Source of the DNA: Nitrospinaceae bacterium
GTDB taxonomy: Bacteria; Nitrospinota; Nitrospinia; Nitrospinales; VA-1
Length of the DNA stretch: 6,267 nt
Reading direction: 5' to 3'
NCBI GenBank assembly: GCA_029261435.1
Contig: JAJDBI010000131.1
Coordinates: 1-6,267 of the forward strand
Both the position numbers and the translations under genes were made by a program. Shown piece by piece: positions 1 to 6,236 of this stretch (its first letter is position 1; each line of letters starts with the position of its first letter). The notes beneath the pieces are model-generated. The model saw nothing but the letters and a program-made list of their open reading frames with translations, made no database searches and had not been told where the DNA came from.

Positions 1-231
1 GGGATCGTATGTTGTGACACACCAAATGGCATTGAAGATGCGGCAGGCGAAAAAATGTTAAATGTATTTGTCCCCACCTCACCCAACCCCACTACAGGAT
101 TCTTATTCATGGTCCCGAGGAAGGACGCCATTCCCATGAAGATGTCTGTAGAAGAAGGTTTGAAGATGATCATATCTTTTGGCATGACCAGCCCTGAGTC
201 GCTCGAAACATCTCAAGACCTTAAGAGTTAA
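1..231 (+). CDS. DUF502-family membrane protein, C-terminal part (5' truncated)
   Basis: The frame is open from the first base and ends at TAA 229-231, giving 76 C-terminal residues; the start lies outside the window. It contains the stretch VFVPTSPNPTTGFLFMVPR (residues 23-41 of the fragment), followed by MSVEEGLKMIISFGMTSPESL. This matches the hallmark core (T/S-P-N-P-T-x-G-F-L followed by V-P-R) and the MSVE...L..I..G ending of DUF502 proteins. The family consists of roughly 200-residue membrane proteins with two N-terminal transmembrane helices, found in many bacteria and, as COV/LCV proteins, in plants; its biochemical function is not established. Only the soluble C-terminal part is visible here. 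The gene converges on the flagellar operon and is probably not functionally linked to it. Family assignment is confident; function is unknown. Confidence 0.85.
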   Translation, partial: GIVCCDTPNGIEDAAGEKMLNVFVPTSPNPTTGFLFMVPRKDAIPMKMSVEEGLKMIISFGMTSPESLETSQDLKS

Positions 232-239
232 ATGCTGCC

Positions 240-255
240 ACTCGTTTCGGCGAGT
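240..255. terminator. Small inverted repeat between convergent genes
   Basis: ACTCG (240-244) and CGAGT (251-255) form a perfect 5-bp stem with a 6-base loop, 8 nt after the stop of the DUF502 gene. It could fold in transcripts from either strand. No T-run follows on the plus side (TCTAAAATGG), so it is not a classic intrinsic terminator. A role in ending or protecting the DUF502 transcript is inference only. Confidence 0.25.
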
Positions 256-258
256 TCT

Positions 259-298
259 AAAATGGTTTCCCCACCAACCTACAAGTTGCCTGCAGGTT
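259..298 (-). terminator. Candidate terminator or 3'-end hairpins of the flagellar operon
   Basis: On the minus strand, a hairpin begins inside the motE stop codon. The arm AACCTGCAGG (298-289) pairs with CTTGTAGGTT (285-276) around the 3-base loop CAA. This gives 10 pairs, two of them G-U. The same two positions are A-C mismatches in plus-strand RNA, so the fold favours the flagellar transcript. Next come TGGT (276-273) and ACCA (266-263) with loop GGGGAA, followed directly by TTTT (262-259). The two folds compete for base 276. The T-tract is short, so intrinsic termination would be weak; 3'-end stabilisation or Rho-dependent ending are alternatives. Confidence 0.35.
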
Positions 299-920
299 AT
301 TTCTCGGATTTCTTTCTTTTTCCAGCTAAGTTTTCACTGATTCGTTTGGCAACTTTAACGTCCAACTTGCTTAAAACCTGTCCGGCAATTTTACTTTTCA
401 TTCCAGAAATAATTTTTAAAGCGAGTTCTTCATCAATGGCTTCAACCAGATTAGCTGCTTGTTCCGGTTTCATACTGGAATAAACTTTGATCAAAGCTTC
501 TACATTCTCCTTGGTCTTCTCGTCTTGAACACCCATTTGCTCTTTTGAATCGGAGATACTTTTTTCAATTTTTTCCAGGTCTTTCCGAACTTTGGCTTCC
601 AAGGCCTCCAAACGAACTTCCTTGAGACGTAATTCCTCTTCCCGTTTTTTAAGTTCGCGGTTCTTATTTTCTATGGTTTCTATCATCCGGAATGTTTCAG
701 GGCTGACTGCGGGCATCTGACCCGGCAATTGGATTTTCTCCTTCTCCTGCTCTTCTACTAAAGGCATTGTCTTGCCCTCTCCCCGAACTTTGCCTGCTTG
801 CTCATCGATCTGTTTCACCTGAGCATAAGCCGTATCGGACTCTAGAACTCCCGGAAGGAAAAAACCTGAAATAATAACTACCGCAATCAGAACAATAAAA
901 ATCGTTTTAAACTTCATCAT
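297..920 (-). CDS. motE: MotE/YlxF-type flagellar protein (MgtE-N/FliG-like C-terminal domain)
   Basis: The product is 207 residues. A positively charged start (MMKFK) and a hydrophobic helix at about 6-25 form a signal peptide or membrane anchor; A31-Y32-A33 before Q34 resembles a signal peptidase I site. A charged coiled coil covers about 72-130 (runs such as KKREEELRLKEVRLEALEAK). Residues 138-200 form a helical repeat (YSSMKPEQAANLVEAIDEE, then ALKIISGMKSKIAGQVL) resembling the MgtE N-terminal and FliG-like folds typical of MotE/YlxF proteins. In Sinorhizobium MotE is a periplasmic chaperone for MotC; Bacillus YlxF sits in the same place, after fliJ. Here it follows fliJ after 7 nt, with AAGGGA (929-924) as ribosome site. 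Two ATGs (920-918 and 917-915) are both possible starts. The architecture is clear; the exact role is inferred, since no motC is visible. Confidence 0.8.
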   Translation of the reverse strand: MMKFKTIFIVLIAVVIISGFFLPGVLESDTAYAQVKQIDEQAGKVRGEGKTMPLVEEQEKEKIQLPGQMPAVSPETFRMIETIENKNRELKKREEELRLKEVRLEALEAKVRKDLEKIEKSISDSKEQMGVQDEKTKENVEALIKVYSSMKPEQAANLVEAIDEELALKIISGMKSKIAGQVLSKLDVKVAKRISENLAGKRKKSEK

Positions 921-927
921 AGGTCCC

Positions 928-1362
928 TTAAATTTTTCTCATCCAGAGATTAGAAGCCACCTCATCCAGAATCGCCGTTTCCTTCCTTTCCCTGACTTTT
1001 CGCTCTTTTAACATATCACGTTCTTTCAATATTTCCATGGTCCGGCGCTTGCGCATAGCTTCGACAACCTCTTCGCGCTTGGCCTCCAACTTGGTATTAA
1101 TTTCAGAAATAATTTTATCCTGTTTCTCAACTTGAGTTCGGGTTCCTCTGGCAAAGTTGTCATACAAGATCATTGTTTCAACGCTAACACCCGACCTTTT
1201 CTTCTGATTCAACTCATCCTTACTTGCCTCTGCAGCATCCTGCATAAACTGTTGTCGATCCTGCTGCCGTTGATGATGGACATTGATCTGCCCCATATCC
1301 TTCTGCAGAAGGTCTTCCTTCTTTTTATTTAATCGAAGTATGGTTTCGAAACGGAAGCTCAA
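928..1362 (-). CDS. fliJ: Flagellar export protein FliJ
   Basis: FliJ is the small coiled-coil stalk protein at the centre of the FliI hexamer; it connects the ATPase to the export gate protein FlhA and escorts substrates in the cytoplasm. The N-terminus (SFRFETILRLNKKKEDLLQ) fits the usual F-R-F/L-E-T-I/V-L-x-L pattern. Nearly the whole chain is charged helix, and the end (about 105-135, MRKRRTMEILKERDMLKERK) matches the basic C-terminal helix of the family. Length is 144 residues, normal for FliJ. No ATG is available. TTG at 1362-1360 is preferred because GGAG (1374-1371) lies 8 nt upstream. TTG at 1368-1366 would overlap the fliI stop by 4 nt but is only 2 nt from that GGAG. The gene lies between fliI and motE, which supports the call. 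Confidence 0.9.
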   Translation of the reverse strand: MSFRFETILRLNKKKEDLLQKDMGQINVHHQRQQDRQQFMQDAAEASKDELNQKKRSGVSVETMILYDNFARGTRTQVEKQDKIISEINTKLEAKREEVVEAMRKRRTMEILKERDMLKERKVRERKETAILDEVASNLWMRKI

Positions 1363-1364
1363 AG

Positions 1365-2684
1365 TCAACTCTCCAGAATATTTTTCAATTCATTCATACT
1401 GGTTCGCCAGTCAACACTTTCTGCAATCCCCTGCCTGAGGTATGGAATCATGAGATCATGTTTTTGAATCGCCTGATCAATTTTAGGATTACTCCCTCGA
1501 GTATATGCCCCAATATTAATCAAGTCTTCGGCCGATTTATACGTTGCCAGAATATCCTTAAACTTCATGGATAAATCATAATGTTCTTTGGAAACAACAT
1601 CAATCATCAGGCGGCTGACACTATTCAGAATATCAATAGCTGGATAATGATTGTGTGAAGCCAGTTCGCGACTCAGCACAATATGGCCATCGAGGATGGC
1701 CCGTACAGCATCCGATATTGGTTCGTTCAAATCATCCCCCTCAACCAACACTGTATAAAGCCCCGTTATCGAACCTTCACCGGAAGAAGTTCCCGCACGT
1801 TCCAATAATTTTGGCAGCAAGGAAAATACTGAAGGCGTAAACCCTCTTGTAGTGGGAGGCTCGCCTACCGAAAGACCAATCTCTCTTTGCGCAAGGGCAA
1901 AGCGAGTGACCGAATCCATCATCAACATAACATCGCTTCCCTGGTCACGAAAATATTCAGCGATGGTCGTAGCAATATAGGCCCCGCGTAATCGGACAAG
2001 CGGAGGCTGGTCAGAAGCCGCCGCAATCACTACAGATCGTTTCAATCCTTCTTCACCTAGATTCTCATCAATAAATTCTTTGACTTCCCTGCCCCTTTCA
2101 CCAATGAGCGCGATCACGTTGACATCAGCATTGGTATTACGAGCAATCATTCCCATCAGGACCGATTTACCCACACCTGTTCCAGCTAGAATTCCCAGTC
2201 TCTGGCCTTTGGCAAAAGATAGCAGGCCATTAATAGACCTCACTCCTATATCCAATGGCTCCCTCAAACGTTTTCGTTCCAGCGGATTCATCGGACTGCC
2301 CATCAATGGATATTCAACACCAGCCGGAATTGGTCCCTTTCCATCAATAGGTACACCGTTACCATCAATTATTCTTCCTATCAGCGCATTACTGAGTTGA
2401 TAAGTTGGATATTCTTCTGTGGACTCGATAATGCTCCCGGGTTCAATACCCATTATATCTCCCAGAGGCATTAATAAAATTCTCTTGTCCTGAAACCCAA
2501 CTACCTGAGCCTGAATAGACGGTCGGTTACTGGGGTATATGGTGCAGAGACTTCCCACAGATACAGCTGGGCCGTCACCTTCAATGACCAAACCGATAAT
2601 GCGGTTCACCTTTCCCGTTTTCTTAACGAAATCGGTTTTATTTATAAACGAATTATATTTTTTTAAATCAATAACTGTATTCAT
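1365..2684 (-). CDS. fliI: Flagellum-specific ATPase FliI
   Basis: FliI is the hexameric F1-beta-like ATPase that hydrolyses ATP at the cytoplasmic face of the flagellar type III export apparatus. The product is 439 residues, the usual length. The Walker A motif is AGTGVGKS at 167-174 with Lys173. GERGRE follows at 195-200, with Glu196 in the position of the catalytic glutamate, 23 residues after the Walker lysine as in Salmonella FliI (K188/E211). Walker B is VMLMMD ending at Asp257. The family signature DSVTRFALAQREIGL then GEPPTTRG spans 257-281, and Ser357-Arg358 sit where the arginine finger is expected. The ATG is 6 nt after the fliH stop, preceded by a modest GAG (2692-2690) 5 nt upstream. 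All catalytic residues are present. FliI is closely related to injectisome ATPases, but the surrounding fli genes settle the identity. Confidence 0.97.
   Translation of the reverse strand: MNTVIDLKKYNSFINKTDFVKKTGKVNRIIGLVIEGDGPAVSVGSLCTIYPSNRPSIQAQVVGFQDKRILLMPLGDIMGIEPGSIIESTEEYPTYQLSNALIGRIIDGNGVPIDGKGPIPAGVEYPLMGSPMNPLERKRLREPLDIGVRSINGLLSFAKGQRLGILAGTGVGKSVLMGMIARNTNADVNVIALIGERGREVKEFIDENLGEEGLKRSVVIAAASDQPPLVRLRGAYIATTIAEYFRDQGSDVMLMMDSVTRFALAQREIGLSVGEPPTTRGFTPSVFSLLPKLLERAGTSSGEGSITGLYTVLVEGDDLNEPISDAVRAILDGHIVLSRELASHNHYPAIDILNSVSRLMIDVVSKEHYDLSMKFKDILATYKSAEDLINIGAYTRGSNPKIDQAIQKHDLMIPYLRQGIAESVDWRTSMNELKNILES
1371..1374 (-). promoter_or_regulatory. Ribosome binding site of fliJ
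   Basis: GGAG lies within the last codons of fliI. It is 8 nt before TTG at 1362-1360 and only 2 nt before TTG at 1368-1366, so it favours the downstream start. Its position inside fliI suggests translational coupling. Confidence 0.55.
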
Positions 2685-2690
2685 TATTTC

Positions 2691-3611
2691 TCAACTCGTT
2701 TCTTCAGGAGGCTCGGTTTCAGAACCGTTTTCCTCTAAATGGGTTTGATCATCTTCAGAAGCTTCGTTTTCATCAGAAGAAACTTCCGAGTCATCTTCAA
2801 CAACTGGTTCCATTTGCACACTTGCCGCAGCAGCCAATTCTTCTGGAGCCGGAGGAGCAAGATTGAGGATGCGGTCCATCTGCTCCCCCAACTTATCAAT
2901 CCTGGCATCGACCACGCCAAAATTTGTTTCCACAACACAACCACCCCGCTCGACTCCGGAATGCGCTTCAAAAGTAATGTTTTTTATCTCGCCAAATAAA
3001 TGATGCAATTCTGGACGAAAACTCTCGGCATATCCTTTATCTGTAGGATTAATCTTTATAACCATTGATTCACGATCAAGCACCGATTGAACCGCCAGAC
3101 GAATCATCTCCTGCACAGCATCATCACGCGTGGAAAACTCAAAATGAATCACTTTCTTCGCCAGGTTGACCACCATTTCAACCATCTCCCGCTCACCTTT
3201 GTCATACATATCTTTGCGAAATCCGGTTAAATCTGAAATCAATCCCTCTATGGTTTCCAGGAAAGGTTTGAACTCCTCCCGCGCAGCATCTTCTCCCTTT
3301 TTAAATCCCTCGGCATAACCTTCATCATGACCTTGCTTTTGAGCATGAGCTTTGATATCCGTAGCCTGCCTTTTTGCCTTATCCAGAGCATCTTTAAGAA
3401 GCTCTTTAACACCCTCTTTGGCTTTATTAACATTAGACTGGTCGAAATTCCTGGCATTTTCCGAGTCATAAGTGAAACCGCGACGCATGGAAGGGCTCTC
3501 GATAATCAGTTCATTCAACTGATAAGAACGGGCCTCCTGCGGAGATTTATTCTCCTCTATTCGTTCCGCCTCAAGGTTACTCAGGGTGAACATTTTGCTT
3601 GAATCAGACAA
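2691..3611 (-). CDS. fliH: Flagellar assembly protein FliH with acidic C-terminal tail
   Basis: FliH dimers bind the N-terminus of FliI, restrain its ATPase activity and tether it to the C ring. The product is 306 residues. The hallmark is a glycine repeat: A90, G94, G98, G102, G106 and A110 each four residues apart, an exact A-xxx-G(xxxG)3-xxx-A pattern. A helical stalk precedes it (about 60-90). The globular C-terminal domain (about 140-250) has MVEMVVNLAKKVI, the beta strand MVIKINP, and ERGGCVVETNFGVVDARIDKL, all typical of FliH and V-ATPase subunit E-like proteins. Residues 252-306 are an extra acidic tail with 19 Asp/Glu and no Lys/Arg. The start is TTG at 3611-3609, overlapping the fliG stop by 8 nt, with GGAGG 8 nt upstream; the first ATG (3593-3591, residue 7) lacks such a site. 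Confidence 0.93.
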   Translation of the reverse strand: MSDSSKMFTLSNLEAERIEENKSPQEARSYQLNELIIESPSMRRGFTYDSENARNFDQSNVNKAKEGVKELLKDALDKAKRQATDIKAHAQKQGHDEGYAEGFKKGEDAAREEFKPFLETIEGLISDLTGFRKDMYDKGEREMVEMVVNLAKKVIHFEFSTRDDAVQEMIRLAVQSVLDRESMVIKINPTDKGYAESFRPELHHLFGEIKNITFEAHSGVERGGCVVETNFGVVDARIDKLGEQMDRILNLAPPAPEELAAAASVQMEPVVEDDSEVSSDENEASEDDQTHLEENGSETEPPEETS

Positions 3612-4602
3612 GGGCTTCTCCTCCAGCTATCAGGATTTTTCCATTTTCTTCCAACAGCTTGCAGACGGAAATAATATTCTGCTGAGCCTTTTCGACTTCA
3701 CTGATTTTCATTGGCCCCAGAGATTCCAAATCCTCTTTCAACATTACCGCTGCACGTTCTGACATATTAGAAAAAAGTTTTTCCTTCAGCTCATCGGTGG
3801 CAGTTTTCAAAGATACCAATAAATCCTCATGTAGTACTTCCTTAATGACAAGCTGAACTCCATTATCATCGATTCTAAGAATATCTTCAAAAGTGAACCT
3901 CAAATTACGAATCTCATCAACCATACCTGGGTCCATTTCCTCCATAGAAGTCAATATATTCGCTTCCGTTGTTCTGTCCAGTGACGCCATAAGTTTTGCC
4001 GCCACCTCGACTCCACCCAGTTTTTTCCCCGACACCGCTGCTGACTTTTTAAACTCATTCTGCAGAGCCTCATCCAGATCACGAATCACTCGCGGTGACA
4101 CCCTTTCCAAAGTTGCAAGGCGATGGACTATTTCCATACGTTGCGCCTCAGGTATCTCTCGAAGAGTCTGGCTTGCAGCATTGCCATCAAGGTGCGCAAG
4201 AATAATTGCCGCAGTCTGAGGATGCTCTTTTCTGATAAATGACGCTATGACCTTTGGATCAAGAAGTCGAACAGTTTCCAGACCACCGCTCATCTCTTCT
4301 CCTGGTGAGGTGATATTTTTTAAAATCTGAGTGGCCTTTACAGGGTCAACAGCTTTCATAAGAGCGGATTCAAGAAAATCCATACCTCCCGTATTCAATT
4401 TACTCGAACCCGTTTCGACCTGATTATAAAAATCCCTGTTTACTGAGTCTATAACTGGAGTATCTATCTCACCTAAAGTTGACATATAGTTTCCAAGAGT
4501 CTGGATTTCCTCCTCATCCATATTCGCCAGCACCTGTGCAGCTTTTTCTTCACCCAGGTTCATCAGGAATATGGCAGCTTTTTCGGGTCCGTTCATTTTC
4601 AT
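3604..4602 (-). CDS. fliG: Flagellar motor switch protein FliG
   Basis: FliG is the C-ring subunit that binds the FliF C-terminus, carries FliM and receives torque from the MotA stator. The length, 332 residues, is normal. The N domain starts GPEKAAIFLMNLGEEKAAQVL (5-25). The middle domain has the EHPQ motif at 126-129 within IRKEHPQTAAIILAHL. A glycine hinge (GKKLGG, 192-197) leads to the C domain. The torque-helix charges are conserved: K266, R283, E290 and D291 align with E. coli K264, R281, D288 and D289. One oddity is that the MFxF motif reads RFTF (235-238). The ATG at 4602-4600 is 3 nt after the fliF stop, with no strong Shine-Dalgarno sequence, so translation is probably coupled; ATG at codon 3 is an alternative start. 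The last codons carry the fliH ribosome site. Confidence 0.97.
   Translation of the reverse strand: MKMNGPEKAAIFLMNLGEEKAAQVLANMDEEEIQTLGNYMSTLGEIDTPVIDSVNRDFYNQVETGSSKLNTGGMDFLESALMKAVDPVKATQILKNITSPGEEMSGGLETVRLLDPKVIASFIRKEHPQTAAIILAHLDGNAASQTLREIPEAQRMEIVHRLATLERVSPRVIRDLDEALQNEFKKSAAVSGKKLGGVEVAAKLMASLDRTTEANILTSMEEMDPGMVDEIRNLRFTFEDILRIDDNGVQLVIKEVLHEDLLVSLKTATDELKEKLFSNMSERAAVMLKEDLESLGPMKISEVEKAQQNIISVCKLLEENGKILIAGGEALV
3620..3624 (-). promoter_or_regulatory. Ribosome binding site of fliH, inside fliG
   Basis: GGAGG (3624-3620), part of the longer GGAGGAGAAG, lies 8 nt before TTG 3611-3609 and encodes part of the FliG ending AGGEALV. It is the clearest Shine-Dalgarno sequence in the window. 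It decides the TTG start of fliH over the ATG six codons later, and places fliH initiation where ribosomes finish fliG. Confidence 0.8.
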
Positions 4603-4605
4603 ACT

Positions 4606-6201
4606 TTAAGCTTTCGCTTTAGGTTCTTTTTCCCGCATCCATTTCCGGATCACGCCGGCTGTGTATTTGGGATCTTTGTTTACAAACTCTGCCACTGAGT
4701 CTCGAACATGAGCTGATTCAGAAGCCATCTCACTGAGACGGCGTTTTTCTTCATCTACTGCATCAAAATCTCCCGTACTCAGCTGGTCCGTTTCCGCAAC
4801 CACTTCCACCGACATCGTCATCCAATTGATGATAGGGCGAATGATCCGAGTGAAAAACAGAATGAGGAACACAAGTCCCACCACCAGTTTTCCAATTTCC
4901 ATGCCAAGATCAATCTGTTCTGCGCGAGCAATGCTTTCTCTCTGCGCTTCTAGTTCAGATCGATCAAATTGGATGTTCTCAACTTGAATAATATCTCCTC
5001 TATCCTGATCAAACCCCACCGCAGACTGGACGATTTGCAGATACTTGTCCATGTCTTCCTGCGATCGCGGCTGATACTCTGCAGGATCTCCGACCGTAGT
5101 GCCATCGATCATCACTGCAACACTGAGTTTGGAAATCTCTCCCAGAGGTTTCGATACATGCCGAACAACTTTGTTGATTTCATAATTGAACAGAGCATTC
5201 GATTTATTCCTCTGAGCCGCCTGCCCGGCAACTCCTCCCGGAGAATCACCGGTAGGTACCAGGGCCTGAACACCGGGGATTCCGCCCGGAGGTACAGCAC
5301 CCGTAGAGGTTTCGCTGACCTGATTCTCACTTCTCACAACCTGCGAGTCCGGATCATAGATTTCCTCAGTTCTTTCTACCTTTTCAAAATCCAAAGCCGC
5401 TGTGACTTTAGCGATCACTTTTCCCGGTCCTAATGCGTCTTCCAGCATTTTGATGATGTTTTGTTGCAGGTCTCTTTCAACTCGCGTTTTATGTTTGAAA
5501 TTTGACGACGACAACATTGCCTCAGACGAAGGTTCTTTTCCCCCAGATAGTAAGTTACCTTTCAAATCGACCACCACCACATCCTGCGCGGCGATACCCC
5601 CGACACTGGCAGAAACCAAATGAACGATTCCCTGTATCTGGGTTTCAGTCAAAGTTTTACCGGATTTCACTTTCAACGTTATAGAAGCCTTGCCCTTGGG
5701 TTTATCCTTGCGAAACAAATTGTCTTTTGGAATAACCAGATGGACCCGAACCTGGGCCACCGCGTCAAGGGTTTTGATTGTACGGGTCAGCTCACCCTGC
5801 AAGGCTCTTTGAAAATTCAACTTCTGTACAAATTCCGTCATTCCCAATGGAGTGTCTTCAAAAATTTCCAAACCAACATCAGAACCTTCTGGTAGTCCCT
5901 CACTGGCCAACTGCAATCGCACCTCATGTAACTGGTCCGAGGCAATACGAATCGTCCGACCTTGATTGGAAAGTTCATAGGGAACTTGCTGGTATTTCAG
6001 ATTAACAACAATAGCTCCTGCATCTTCCTGAGACAGGTTGGCATATAGAAGCTGAAAATCTGGGGTCTTTAACCAAAAAGACATCACTAACAAAGATGCC
6101 AGTGCCAAAGCCACAAGAGACAGGGCCGCCACTTTCTTGCCTTGTGAAAGTTCGTTGAACCGTTCGCCAAACTGCCATAAAAAATACTGAAAATTTTCCA
6201 T
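4606..6201 (-). CDS. fliF: Flagellar MS-ring protein FliF
   Basis: FliF multimerises in the inner membrane to form the MS ring, the base for rod, C ring and export gate. The product is 531 residues, within the normal range. The first transmembrane helix is at about 25-44 and the second at about 436-456, with a large periplasmic part between. The ring-building region shows LLYANLSQEDAGAIV (51-65), MTEFVQKLNFQRALQGELTR (121-140) and VRVHLVIPKDNLFR (151-164). A Gly/Pro-rich loop (301-327) and NYEINKVVRHV (339-349) before LSVAVMIDG belong to the beta-collar part. The cytoplasmic end (505-531, with DPKYTAGVIRKWM) is the FliG-binding motif. ATG 6201-6199 is the first start codon after an in-frame TAA at 6216-6214, so the start is well fixed. 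No Shine-Dalgarno sequence is seen before it. Confidence 0.97.
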   Translation of the reverse strand: MENFQYFLWQFGERFNELSQGKKVAALSLVALALASLLVMSFWLKTPDFQLLYANLSQEDAGAIVVNLKYQQVPYELSNQGRTIRIASDQLHEVRLQLASEGLPEGSDVGLEIFEDTPLGMTEFVQKLNFQRALQGELTRTIKTLDAVAQVRVHLVIPKDNLFRKDKPKGKASITLKVKSGKTLTETQIQGIVHLVSASVGGIAAQDVVVVDLKGNLLSGGKEPSSEAMLSSSNFKHKTRVERDLQQNIIKMLEDALGPGKVIAKVTAALDFEKVERTEEIYDPDSQVVRSENQVSETSTGAVPPGGIPGVQALVPTGDSPGGVAGQAAQRNKSNALFNYEINKVVRHVSKPLGEISKLSVAVMIDGTTVGDPAEYQPRSQEDMDKYLQIVQSAVGFDQDRGDIIQVENIQFDRSELEAQRESIARAEQIDLGMEIGKLVVGLVFLILFFTRIIRPIINWMTMSVEVVAETDQLSTGDFDAVDEEKRRLSEMASESAHVRDSVAEFVNKDPKYTAGVIRKWMREKEPKAKA

Positions 6202-6236
6202 GGGAATTATTGTTTAAAGGTTTCTAAAGTTTATTC

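Noticed and set aside
289..296. Perfect 8-base palindrome CCTGCAGG
   Set aside because: It is part of the larger minus-strand hairpin, and a single palindrome of this size is not evidence for a protein site.
232..483. Plus-strand open frame starting right after the DUF502 stop
   Set aside because: It lies mostly antisense to motE, has no ribosome site, and its translation shows no family resemblance; motE has a clear domain structure in the opposite direction.
2735..2971. Second minus-strand frame under the FliH C-terminus, considered as a sign that the acidic tail comes from a frameshift
   Set aside because: The alternative frame gives a Trp/Leu-rich product unlike FliH, while the FliH frame stays open from the conserved domain through the tail to a stop correctly spaced before fliI.
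3893..4219. 108-codon plus-strand open frame inside fliG, and a similar one at 2080-2400 inside fliI
   Set aside because: Both are antisense to the most conserved parts of the two proteins, with no start signals and no protein resemblance.
4969..5433. 154-codon plus-strand open frame
   Set aside because: It is fully antisense to conserved FliF coding sequence, and its translation has no recognisable motif; long antisense frames are expected by chance.
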